From the NCBI GenBank assembly GCA_035535035.1, contig DATLQW010000184.1, forward strand, positions 48,868-112,867: DNA of 64,000 nucleotides. The letters run 5' to 3'. This document shows positions 1 to 7,805 of this stretch, piece after piece (position 1 is the stretch's first letter; the number at the start of each line of letters is the position of its first letter). This stretch comes from JASHVB01 sp035535035. Its GTDB lineage: Bacteria > Pseudomonadota > Alphaproteobacteria > Acetobacterales > Acetobacteraceae. The notes under the pieces are model-generated. The model was not told where the DNA came from, did no database searches, and was given only the letters and a program-made list of their open reading frames with translations. Made by a program: the position numbers and the translations under genes.

Positions 1-255
1 GACCCTCGCCACTGCCGATGCCGGCAAGGTCCGTCTCGGCGGCTGCGCCCCGACCCTCGCCACCGCCGATGCCGGCAAGGTCCGTCTCGGCGGCTGCGCT
101 CCGACCCTCGCCACTGCCGATGCCGGCAAGGTCCGTCTCGGCGGCTGCGCCCCGACCCTCGCCACCGCCGATGCCGGCAAGGTCCGCCTCGGCGGCTGCG
201 CTCCGACCCTCGCCACTGCCGATGCCGGCAAGGTTCGTCTCGGCGGCTGCGCCCC
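1..255 (+). repeat. 51-bp tandem repeat, five copies
   Basis: Five head-to-tail 51-bp units start at 1, 52, 103, 154 and 205, each opening GACCCTCGCCAC. Units 1, 3 and 5 carry CACTGCC and end GCCCC; units 2 and 4 carry CACCGCC and end GCTCC, so the array is built of 102-bp dimers. The first unit abuts the window edge, so the array may extend upstream. Unit length is a multiple of three, so copy-number change would keep the reading frame of the encoded 17-residue repeat. Confidence 0.95.
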
Positions 256-292
256 GACGCTGCCGGCCGGTCGGAAGGCTGCCATCCACTAA
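1..292 (+). CDS. C-terminal fragment of a tandem-repeat protein (5' end outside window)
   Basis: Codons starting at base 2 stay open to a TAA at 290-292. They read as five copies of a 17-residue unit, TLATADAGKVRLGGCAP, followed by a short tail ending KAAIH. All three plus frames and at least one minus frame are open here because the unit is 51 bp, a multiple of three. I prefer this frame because it has G or C in nearly every third position and a balanced amino-acid composition, whereas another plus frame gives a proline/serine/arginine-rich product. The start lies upstream, so domain content is unknown. DAGKVRLGG-type repeats occur, from memory, at the C-termini of some alphaproteobacterial hypothetical proteins, but the function is not known to me. 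The next gene begins 35 bp downstream on the same strand. Confidence 0.55.
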   Translation, partial: TLATADAGKVRLGGCAPTLATADAGKVRLGGCAPTLATADAGKVRLGGCAPTLATADAGKVRLGGCAPTLATADAGKVRLGGCAPTLPAGRKAAIH

Positions 293-327
293 AGACGACG
301 CCCGATCAACCCTGTTAGACTGGATGC

Positions 328-1203
328 GTGCCGGGCGGGAATACTGCCCGGCTTCTGCCGTTGCTTCACTCAGCACCAGGATCAGCACCCTTGTCCACCA
401 CTGCCTCGATCTCGCCGGAAGCCGCGCAGGCAACGCCCCGGAAGTCGCCGCTTGTCGTGTTCCATCGCGTAACACCGTCGGGACGCCTGCCGCAGCGGGC
501 GGATCGCTCCGCGGCGGGATCGCTGCCAACCCGCGCCTTCCGTTATTGCGAGCCTTCGACCAGCGCATCCGGCTATGGCTATTACATCTTCCCGCCGATC
601 AGCTTCAGCCTGAAATGGGACGGCCACGACATCATGTGGACCTTTGACGGGGCGTCCGGCTGGATGCCGTTGAAGTCGGCGCAGTTTCCCGGGTTTCGCG
701 ACCTGTTCGACTCGGTCGCGCCCAAGGAAATCCAGCAATATGCGCCGCCCTTCCTGGTCGCCCTTCAAGAGGCCGGATTGGTTCAGATCTGGACCGGCAT
801 CATCGCCCGCACCGCACCGGGTTGGAGCCTGATGGTCCGAGCGCCGGCAAATTTGCCGCATCGTGGCGGCTATGAGCCGTTCGAGGGGATCATCGAGACC
901 GACCACTGGTTCGGCCCGTTGATCACCAACATACGTCTGACCAAGACCGACGTGCCGATCGACTTTTATGCTGATTTCCCCATGCTGCAGGTGCAGCCGC
1001 TGCCACGCCAGGCATACGACGACGCAATGCTCAACAATTACGAATTGGTGCCCGACCTCCGGCAGCTCACGCCCGAGGACTGGGACGACTATTACGACAC
1101 AGTGGTGCGTCCGCACGTGCAGGAGGCGCGGCCGCGCGGCCAATACGCCGCCGCCGCCCGTAAGCGCCGAGCCGCCGAGGCGGACGGCAAGCCGACGGAG
1201 TGA
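328..1203 (+). CDS. DUF6065-like hypothetical protein
   Basis: A 291-residue open frame from a GTG at 328. The first ~65 residues look poorly conserved and the true start may be further in. From about residue 55 the protein is well behaved: an ADRSAAGSLPTRAFRYCE stretch, then FPPISFSLKWDG, then a central block with TGIIARTAPGWSLMVR and GGYEPFEGIIETDHWFGPL. This pattern resembles the DUF6065 family as I remember it (proteins of unknown function, about 250 residues). No signal peptide or membrane segment is visible. The C-terminus is basic (AAAARKRRAAEADGKPTE). It follows the repeat-protein gene on the same strand. Function unknown; family assignment from memory only. Confidence 0.6.
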   Translation: MPGGNTARLLPLLHSAPGSAPLSTTASISPEAAQATPRKSPLVVFHRVTPSGRLPQRADRSAAGSLPTRAFRYCEPSTSASGYGYYIFPPISFSLKWDGHDIMWTFDGASGWMPLKSAQFPGFRDLFDSVAPKEIQQYAPPFLVALQEAGLVQIWTGIIARTAPGWSLMVRAPANLPHRGGYEPFEGIIETDHWFGPLITNIRLTKTDVPIDFYADFPMLQVQPLPRQAYDDAMLNNYELVPDLRQLTPEDWDDYYDTVVRPHVQEARPRGQYAAAARKRRAAEADGKPTE

Positions 1204-1263
1204 GCGCCGGCGCCGGCCTTCCCGCAATCCTGGTGATCCCGGTTCCTGACCACCCGTCCGCGT

Positions 1264-3417
1264 CTAGGAGACGCCGCGCAACTCGTGGGACCCGATACGC
1301 GGCGCAACCTTCGCGTCCCGCTCCGGCACGCCCGCCAGCCGCAAGCCTTCCGCAAAGAGCTCGCGGTCAACCTCGCGCTGCAACGGAGTCGTTGCGAGGA
1401 ACCTATCCACGGTGAAATCGGGCTCCAGCGCAAGCAGCCGCTGCCGGATGATGGCCGCCTCCTGGGTCCGGCCAGTATGACCGAGCGCCGCGAGATACAG
1501 CCTGTGGCTTGCCGCGAACGACGGATTCATCTCGCTCACCGTGCGGCCAACGGCCACCGCGGACTCGAAATCCCGCTTCAGCAGATGGATGTAGATGAAG
1601 AACGTATCGTAGAAGAAGGCGTGCGGATCGAGCGGCGAAAGCTTCTTGTAGTGATTGTTGCGGCGCTCGGCCTCTTCGGGTTCGCCCAGATAGGCATAGG
1701 CACAGGCTGAGAGCGCCCACGCCATCGCCATGTTCGGATTGAGCGACAACGCCCGCTCGTGCAGGCTGATGGCCTCGCGCAGCCGATGATGCAGGAAGGC
1801 GCGGACATGCCCGGCAACGGCAAGACCGCGGGCATCGAACGGATCGAGTACGATCGCGCGTTCCGCCAGCGTCCCTGCCTGTTCGATCATCGCACGGGGA
1901 TTGTCCGCCCAGCCCTCGCCCACCAGAAACACATGCCAGTAGGCATACCAGGCATATGCGGCGGCGTAGTCGGGTTCCAGTTGGATGGCGTGCGCCAGAT
2001 GCTCGCCGGCCTGCATGAACGGCGCGCGCTCCATCCGCCACATCAGCGGAATGGCGCGCAGCACGAGGTCGTAGGCGGTGGAGTCCACCGGCGGTCGCGA
2101 CGCGCTGCGGCGCGCCTCGATCAGCAGGATCTCGGGGTCAATCTGCGCCACCACTTCCGCGGCGATCTCGTCTTGCAGCGTCAGCAGGTCATTGGTCTGG
2201 CGATCGAACCGGCGCGCCCAGACCACCTGGTTGCCGGCGCGCAGATCGAGCAGCCGGACGGTGATGCGCAAGCGGTTGCGCGCGCGCTGGATCGAGCCGT
2301 CCACCAGGAAGTCGATGCCGAAGGTGCGGCGGATCGCCCCCTCGTCGCGGGTGTCGGCGGCGAAGCGGGCGAGCGAGCTGGAGGCAACGACGAACATCCA
2401 GCGAAAGCGGGACAGAGCAGTGGTGATTTCCTCCGCCAGCCCGGGCGCGAGATGCGACTCCTCCTCCGAGGCGCCGGGGAATTGCAGCGGCAGCACCCCG
2501 ACATGAGCGCCGCCGCGCGCATTGCGCAGTTCCTGCCGCGGCTCGAGCACGGCCACCGGTTCGTCCTGCTCCAGCTCCAGCGGCCGAGCGGGCGGTAGCG
2601 GCACTGCCTCGGCCAGCGGGGGCGGGGACGACCGAACCGGTATGCGGCTGCCATAGGGGCCGCGGATTTCCGCCAGCAGCTTCTGGGTTTCCTGCGACGG
2701 CGCGGCGTCGAGCAGGTCGGCCAGCACGGCTCGGCAGCGGTCGTAGGCCTGGATCGCCATGCCGCGCTCGCCGCGCGCGACATGCGCCCGCATCAGCGCC
2801 CGCCAGGCGCCCTCATGCGCGCGGTCGATCTGCAACAGGCGCTGCGCCGCCGGGATCGCCGATTCCGGCTCGCTGGATTCGCGCAACAGCGCCTCGGCGA
2901 CGTTGCGAGCGCGGTCGCGCAGGCGCTCGCGTTCGGTGGTGAGCCAGGCGTCGAAGGTCGGGTCGATGCCGTCCAGGTCCTCCAGCAGGTCGCCATCCAG
3001 CAGCGACAGCGACGCCGGCTGGTCGGTGGTGGCCCGCATCACCTCGTCAACATCCACCCAGACCGCGCTGGAGCGCAGCGACAGGTGGTCGCGGGTGACC
3101 TGCATGATCTCTCCCCCGGCGGGGGACAGCGTTTCCAACAGGCGATGGATTTCCTGGCGCAGTGAGGCGCGCGCCTGCTCCTCGGGGCGGCGGCTCCAGA
3201 GCAATTCGGCGAGCCGGCCGCGCAAGGCGGGGCGCGGGGCGGAGAGCGCGACGACTGCGAGAAGGGCGCGGGTCTTGCGTCCGGCAGGCAGCACGTTCTC
3301 GCTGGTGATCGTCCAGGCTTCCATCTGGCCGATAAGGCGCAACCGTAGCACCACCTGTCCGGAGGGGGGGGACTGCGGGGCCGGGCCTGGGGACCTTGTT
3401 GTCGTGCCTGCCATCAT
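1264..3417 (-). CDS. SARP/BTAD-type transcriptional regulator with TolB-like and TPR region
   Basis: A 717-residue regulator. Residues ~25-120 form an OmpR-like winged helix of the SARP kind (LRLIGQMEAW, GRKTRALLAVVALS, GRLAELLWSRRPEEQARASL). Residues ~125-250 are the bacterial transcriptional activation domain with LLDGDLLEDLDGIDPTFDAW and helical repeats. Residues ~310-420 resemble the TolB-like region of adenylate-cyclase-type regulators (VGVLPLQFPGASEEESHLA, IDFLVDGSIQRARNRLRITV). Residues ~430-690 are TPR-like repeats. Such proteins are soluble and bind direct repeats upstream of their targets; the target here is unknown. It converges with the DUF6065-like gene and lies downstream of gshA on the same strand. 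ATG at 3417 is followed by a second ATG, so the start may be one codon later. Confidence 0.85.
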   Translation of the reverse strand: MMAGTTTRSPGPAPQSPPSGQVVLRLRLIGQMEAWTITSENVLPAGRKTRALLAVVALSAPRPALRGRLAELLWSRRPEEQARASLRQEIHRLLETLSPAGGEIMQVTRDHLSLRSSAVWVDVDEVMRATTDQPASLSLLDGDLLEDLDGIDPTFDAWLTTERERLRDRARNVAEALLRESSEPESAIPAAQRLLQIDRAHEGAWRALMRAHVARGERGMAIQAYDRCRAVLADLLDAAPSQETQKLLAEIRGPYGSRIPVRSSPPPLAEAVPLPPARPLELEQDEPVAVLEPRQELRNARGGAHVGVLPLQFPGASEEESHLAPGLAEEITTALSRFRWMFVVASSSLARFAADTRDEGAIRRTFGIDFLVDGSIQRARNRLRITVRLLDLRAGNQVVWARRFDRQTNDLLTLQDEIAAEVVAQIDPEILLIEARRSASRPPVDSTAYDLVLRAIPLMWRMERAPFMQAGEHLAHAIQLEPDYAAAYAWYAYWHVFLVGEGWADNPRAMIEQAGTLAERAIVLDPFDARGLAVAGHVRAFLHHRLREAISLHERALSLNPNMAMAWALSACAYAYLGEPEEAERRNNHYKKLSPLDPHAFFYDTFFIYIHLLKRDFESAVAVGRTVSEMNPSFAASHRLYLAALGHTGRTQEAAIIRQRLLALEPDFTVDRFLATTPLQREVDRELFAEGLRLAGVPERDAKVAPRIGSHELRGVS

Positions 3418-3484
3418 CGCGTCATCAACACCGTCTCAGTTGTATCGCGAATTGGATAAGCACGCCAAGGCTTATGATGTCATT

Positions 3485-4870
3485 TCATATCGCGGCTTCG
3501 GCGAAAATTTCACGCGCGTTTCCTCCCCAGGGGCCATGGAAGCGCTGTAGCCAGTGCTCCGCCTGGGTCGGCGCGCCCGCGGCGATGGCTTCCAGCGGGA
3601 TCAGGTAGCCCGATTCGTCCTGCCCCGCCGCGTCGCGCCGGGCCCGGGCGCGCAGCCCGTCGCGGGCGATGGCCACCACGTCGCGGGCCAGCGCGCGCAA
3701 ATCGCCGTCCCGCCAGGGCAGCTTCGCCGCCAGGCCCTGGCGCGGCACCGCCTGCCGCATCGCCACGGCGGCGTCCCAGCCGGCGCCGCGGAGCAACGCC
3801 TCGGCGGCGACCAGCGCGGCGGCGTCGTACAGCAGCCCGACCCACAGGGCCGACTGCGCAAGCATCATGTCCGGCCGCCCGGCATCGGCGCCGCGCATTT
3901 CCAGGAACTGCTTGATGCGGACGTCGGTGAACACGGTGGTCATGTGGTCGGCGAAGTCGCCCACGGTGGCCTGGATACCGGCCAGGGCCGGCAGGCGGCC
4001 CGCGATGAAGTCGCGGAACCGGCTGCCGGCGACGTCGATGTATTGGCCGTTTCGATAGATGAAATACATCGGCACGCGATCGACCAGCCACGCGGCATAG
4101 CGCTCGAAGCCGAAGCCTGCCTCGAACATCACCGGGGGAATGCCGGAGCGGTCGTCGTCGGTGTCGGTCCAGACGAAGGCGCGGCCGGACTGGAACCCGT
4201 TCGGCCGGCCCTCGGTGAACGGGGAATTGGCGAACAGCGCGGTCGCCAACGGCTGCAGCAGCAGCGCGACGCGCAGCTTGCGCACCATGTCGGCTTCCGA
4301 TGCGTAGTCCAGGTTCACCTGCACGGTACACGTGCGCGTCATCATGTCGAGGCCAAGCTGGCCCACCAGCGGCATGTAGCGGCGCATGATGGCATAGCGG
4401 CCCTTCGGCATCCACGGCATCTCGGCCTGGCTGGCCAGGGGGTGGAAGCCCAGCGGGGCGAACCCCAGCCGCAGGTCCCGCGCGACGCTGCGCACCTGGG
4501 CGAAGTGGATCTCCATCTCGGCTTTGGTCTGGTGCAGCGTCTCGACCGGCGCGCCGGACAGTTCAAGCTGCCCGGCGGGTTCCAGCGAAACCGATGCGCC
4601 GCCTTGCTTCAGGCCGATGGTGTTGCCGCGATCGGTGATCGGTGTGGCGTCGTAGCGCTGCAACCCGGCCAGCAGGTCGCGGATCGCGCCGGGCTGGCCG
4701 TCGGCGGGAAGATAGGGCGGCGGCGCCAGGTCGCCCTGGCGAAAGCCGAACTTCTCGTGTTCCGTGCCGATGCGCCAGTCGCCCGGCGGCTTGCAGCCGG
4801 CGGCGATGTGCTCGGCAAGCTGGCGGATGGAGGCGATCGGAGTCGCGTCGCCGTCTCCGGGATTGGACAT
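3485..4870 (-). CDS. gshA: Glutamate-cysteine ligase
   Basis: A 461-residue enzyme that joins L-glutamate and L-cysteine using ATP, the first step of glutathione synthesis, in the cytoplasm. It is the plant/alphaproteobacterial type (GCS2-like): WRIGTEHEKFGF near residue 35, a glycine-rich region followed by GGASVSLEPAGQLELSG (~110), MPKGRYAIMRRYMP (~155) and TRTCTVQVNLDYASE (~180), which are the conserved blocks of this subgroup. Length fits the family (~450). It lies 39 bp downstream of rsmE on the same strand and is probably cotranscribed with it; this pairing, with ubiA diverging, is typical of Acetobacteraceae as I remember it. Confidence 0.95.
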   Translation of the reverse strand: MSNPGDGDATPIASIRQLAEHIAAGCKPPGDWRIGTEHEKFGFRQGDLAPPPYLPADGQPGAIRDLLAGLQRYDATPITDRGNTIGLKQGGASVSLEPAGQLELSGAPVETLHQTKAEMEIHFAQVRSVARDLRLGFAPLGFHPLASQAEMPWMPKGRYAIMRRYMPLVGQLGLDMMTRTCTVQVNLDYASEADMVRKLRVALLLQPLATALFANSPFTEGRPNGFQSGRAFVWTDTDDDRSGIPPVMFEAGFGFERYAAWLVDRVPMYFIYRNGQYIDVAGSRFRDFIAGRLPALAGIQATVGDFADHMTTVFTDVRIKQFLEMRGADAGRPDMMLAQSALWVGLLYDAAALVAAEALLRGAGWDAAVAMRQAVPRQGLAAKLPWRDGDLRALARDVVAIARDGLRARARRDAAGQDESGYLIPLEAIAAGAPTQAEHWLQRFHGPWGGNAREIFAEAAI

Positions 4871-4909
4871 GCTGCTTCCCAGACGTTTCGGGGTTCAAGG
4901 ACCAGCTTT

Positions 4910-5617
4910 CTAGCCGCACCAAGGGGCCTGCAACAATGCCAGCCCGGCAACGCAAGCGGTTTCCGCCCGCAGGACGCGCGAACCGAGGCTCACTGCCGTC
5001 ACAAAGGGATGCCGAAGCACGGCGTCAAGCTCGGCCGGTGTGAAGCCCCCCTCCGGCCCCACCAGCAAGGCGGCCGGTTTGCCGGTGGCGCGCGGTTGTG
5101 CGGCGTTGGAGCGTTCGATGGCGGCGAACAGTCTTCTGTCGGACGGCCAGTCGGCCAGTAGGTCCGCCAGCCGGCGCGGCGGGTGCAGGACGGGGACCGT
5201 GAGGCGTTCGCATTGTTCGGCTGCTTCCGTGGCGATGACGGTGAGGCGGGTTTCGTTCACCCGCGCCGCATTGGTGCGCTCGGTGAGGACCGGCCAGAGC
5301 GCCGACACCCCCAGTTCTGTGGCCTTCTGCACGACCAGGTCGGTGGCATCGCGCTTCAGCAGGGCGAAGGCGAGCCAGAGGTCGGGTTCGGGGTCCTGCC
5401 GCCGGAGCTGGGCCTCCACCGCCAGAATCATCTGGTCGCGCCGCTGCTCGGCGATGCGCGCCCGCCACTCGCCGTCCTGGCCATTGAACAGGTGCACGGG
5501 ATCGTTGACGTTGCGGCGCAGGACCTGGCCGAGATAGTGGGCCTGGGCCGCGGTGGCGGCGATCGTCGCACCAAGGACGAGGGCGGCCGGGACGTAGAGG
5601 CGGGGGATGGTACTCAT
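4910..5617 (-). CDS. rsmE: 16S rRNA (uracil-1498-N3)-methyltransferase
   Basis: A 235-residue SPOUT-class methyltransferase that methylates U1498 of 16S rRNA using S-adenosylmethionine. The N-terminal PUA-like domain is MSTIPRLYVPAAL ... HYLGQVLRRNVNDPVHLFNG; the C-terminal knot has KRDATDLVVQKATELGV, ALLVGPEGGFTPAELDAV and VSLGSRVLRAETA, the cofactor-binding signature of RsmE. The frame is open 36 codons further upstream, but ATG at 5617 begins the conserved MSTIPRLYV start, so I use it. First gene of the rsmE-gshA pair. Confidence 0.95.
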   Translation of the reverse strand: MSTIPRLYVPAALVLGATIAATAAQAHYLGQVLRRNVNDPVHLFNGQDGEWRARIAEQRRDQMILAVEAQLRRQDPEPDLWLAFALLKRDATDLVVQKATELGVSALWPVLTERTNAARVNETRLTVIATEAAEQCERLTVPVLHPPRRLADLLADWPSDRRLFAAIERSNAAQPRATGKPAALLVGPEGGFTPAELDAVLRHPFVTAVSLGSRVLRAETACVAGLALLQAPWCG

Positions 5618-6345
5618 GCGGCGGTCCGGGCGCTCGAATGCCGCTTTGCATGGGGCCCTGACAAGCCCGTGTCCAGTTGCCTCGGGCGCACTGGTGTTGC
5701 GGACAACGATCCCAGCAGGCGTCACAGTGCGCAGGTCACGCTCCGACGCCGTTGCCGGCCCGGCAGGCGCGGCCGATGTCCAAGGTGGGTTGCGTTCCGG
5801 TCATGTTCCGGAACATGGTGGCGGACTGGGGCGCAGGCAAGTCGCCCATGCTACGGCCGCGTCGGACGAAGGGGTCAAGCGACGAGGGATGTCTAGCCGG
5901 TCGATCGAGATCCACGGCTCGCACCGCCGCGAGCCGCAACCGTGCCGGCGCGATGTCGCCGGGCGAGGCGAGGCGAGGCAGACATGCACGACCAAAGGTG
6001 GATCGTTGGGCACCATCGCGCGCCGTTTCGTTGGCCGATGCAAGCCGCACGTGCGGCGCGGCTGCGTCACCGCTCTGTTGCCGGCTGCCATTGGGGGAGA
6101 GGCGCGCCAAGTGCACGGCTTGGGGCGGTGTGCGCAAAGATCGCTGTGGTTGGCGCGCCGACCCACGCACTTGCTGTCATCATCGCGAAAGCGGGGATCC
6201 AGGCGACCTGGGTCTCCGCTTTCGCCGGGATGACGCGCTGCGCTGACGCTCTGCGCGACCAACCGCAGACGCGGCGCAACCGCGGGGCGGCAGCGTCTCC
6301 ACACCCGGATTGAACGGAATCGTCGCGAGGGGCACACTCCCCGCC
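5618..6345. other. 728-bp divergent intergenic region, no convincing gene
   Basis: This lies between rsmE (minus) and ubiA (plus) and should contain both promoters. Several frames are open but arginine- and alanine-rich, as expected of non-coding high-GC DNA. Two structures stand out: a perfect 16-bp palindrome CATGTTCCGGAACATG at 5802-5817, and a dispersed palindromic repeat at 6175-6235. Confidence 0.6.
6175..6235. repeat. Alphaproteobacterial REP-like extragenic palindrome
   Basis: An imperfect 61-bp inverted repeat. The left arm contains GTCATCATCGCGAAAGCGG, the right arm CCGCTTTCGCCGGGATGAC, with a central CCAGGCGACCTGG palindrome. Translated, elements of this kind give the familiar VIPAKAG / RHPGESGDP strings seen across alphaproteobacterial genomes. 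It sits in an intergenic region and is unlikely to be coding. Confidence 0.8.
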
Positions 6346-7245
6346 ATGCCGGCACACACCGATATCGTCACGCAAGGCTGGGTGGCGCGGCTGCCACGCG
6401 CTTGGCTGCCCTATGTCCTGTTGGCGCGCCTGGACCGCCCGATCGGCACCTGGCTGCTCTTTCTCCCCGGACTCTGGGGCATTCTGCTCTCGGGCGCCGG
6501 ACCGGCGGAAGCCATCCGGCTCATCCTGTTGTTCGGCGTCGGCAGCCTGGTGATGCGGGCGGCCGGTTGCGTGGTGAACGATCTGTGGGACCGCGACATC
6601 GACCGGCGCGTCGCGCGGACCGCCGGACGGCCGCTGGCCTCGGGGGCGCTGCGTCCGCGCCATGCTTTGGTGTTCCTGGCGGTGCTGCTGGCGGTGGGGC
6701 TGGTCATTCTGCTTCAGCTCAACCGCTTGGCGCAGGTGCTGGGCGTCGCGTCGCTGCTGCTGGTGGCGCTGTATCCGCTGGCCAAGCGGGTGACCTGGTG
6801 GCCGCAGCTCGCCATGGGGTTCACCTTCGGCTTCGGAGCGCCGCTCGGCTACGCGGCCGGGGCGGGGCGGCTGGATCTCGCATGGGCGCTGCTGTACGGC
6901 GCGGCGATTCTGTGGGATGTCGGTTTCGACACGATCTACGCGCACCAGGATCGCGAGGACGACGCATTACTCGGCATCGGGTCCAGTGCGCTGGTGCTCG
7001 GCGAGCAAACGCGACCGTTCCTGGCGGCGTGCTACGCCGGGATGCTGGGGCTGGTGGTCCTGGCCGGATGGATGCGCGGGCTGGAATTGTGGTTCTACCC
7101 GGCGCTGGCGCTGCCTGCGGCGCTGCTGGCGCGGCAGGTCGTCGCACTGGACATCAACGATCCGGCCAATTGCCTGCGGCAGTTCCGTGCCAATCGCGAG
7201 GCGGGGCTGGCGGTGGCTCTGGCGATCCTCCTGGGGTGGCTGTGA
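6346..7245 (+). CDS. ubiA: 4-hydroxybenzoate polyprenyltransferase
   Basis: A 299-residue integral membrane prenyltransferase that attaches the polyprenyl chain to 4-hydroxybenzoate, committing it to ubiquinone. Both Asp-rich Mg-diphosphate motifs are present: NDLWDRDID (~residue 83) and DTIYAHQDREDD (~206). Eight or nine hydrophobic segments are visible, among them YVLLARLDRPIGTWLLFLPG. An upstream TTG at 6310 would add 12 residues; ATG 6346 is preferred, with GAGGGG upstream. Diverges from rsmE-gshA. Confidence 0.95.
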   Translation: MPAHTDIVTQGWVARLPRAWLPYVLLARLDRPIGTWLLFLPGLWGILLSGAGPAEAIRLILLFGVGSLVMRAAGCVVNDLWDRDIDRRVARTAGRPLASGALRPRHALVFLAVLLAVGLVILLQLNRLAQVLGVASLLLVALYPLAKRVTWWPQLAMGFTFGFGAPLGYAAGAGRLDLAWALLYGAAILWDVGFDTIYAHQDREDDALLGIGSSALVLGEQTRPFLAACYAGMLGLVVLAGWMRGLELWFYPALALPAALLARQVVALDINDPANCLRQFRANREAGLAVALAILLGWL

Positions 7246-7262
7246 GAATTGCTGGCGCGGGC

Positions 7263-7281
7263 ATGCCGGGAATCCCGGCAT
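7263..7281 (+). terminator. Hairpin downstream of ubiA
   Basis: ATGCCGGG - AAT - CCCGGCAT forms a perfect 8-bp stem 17 bp after the ubiA stop codon. There is no T-tract, so it could be a weak terminator or an mRNA 3'-end stabiliser. Confidence 0.4.
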
Positions 7282-7355
7282 CGGCCGGTGCGAAGATCGC
7301 CCACGACGGATCGGATTGAGCGAGAGCCGCGCCGCGTCGTTGTCAATCCCGCCAC

Positions 7356-7520
7356 TCACGCAGCCGGCTTTGGCCGCGATGCCGCAGCCGCCGCCATGGC
7401 GATGCCGGCGACGGAACAGGTGATGGTCATCCCGCGGGGCTTTTCGGGCAACGTCTCGCAGTGTTGGCACAGGTGGGCGATAAGGGACTCGAGGCGTTGC
7501 GCCCCGACGGTGAATCGCAT
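7356..7520 (-). CDS. Possible 54-residue small protein
   Basis: ATG at 7520 opens a 54-residue frame beginning MRFTVGAQRLESLIAHLC and containing a CQHC pair, then a hydrophobic stretch CSVAGIAMAAAAAS. Third positions are mostly G or C and composition is balanced, unlike the shadow frames nearby. A GGCGAG precedes the ATG but very closely. I do not recognise it; it may be chance. Confidence 0.28.
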   Translation of the reverse strand: MRFTVGAQRLESLIAHLCQHCETLPEKPRGMTITCSVAGIAMAAAAASRPKPAA

Positions 7521-7805
7521 CTCGCCGGGGTTGCGAACCGGCCGTTTGGGAGTGCGATGCCGGTTTCACCCCAGGTGTGGCAATGAGGACTCGGGCGGGC
7601 GGTCCGCCGGTGCGGCGTCATCGCACGCCATACCGCCCCATCGGCAGCCGGCCGCCCGCGGTTTGCACTTGCGATGCGACCGCGCGGGGAACCGGTGGGT
7701 TGCCGCGGCGGCGGTTGACCCGCGCCGGCCGGGGCAGCAGGCTTGAACCCAACCGGACCAGCCGTGCGATGCGAATCCGCCGGCGTCAGGGAGGGAAACG
7801 ATCGC

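Larger units (their letters stand above)
7246..7805. other. 560-bp intergenic region between ubiA and MFS gene
   Basis: It holds the ubiA 3' hairpin and the leader of the MFS gene (GAGGGAAACGATCGC before ATG 7806). A 54-codon minus-strand frame at 7356-7520 is the only plausible gene and is listed separately. Confidence 0.5.

Noticed and set aside
5736..6170. 144-codon minus-strand frame upstream of rsmE
   Set aside because: Arg/Ala-rich, no motif, overlaps the promoter region and a palindrome; likely chance.
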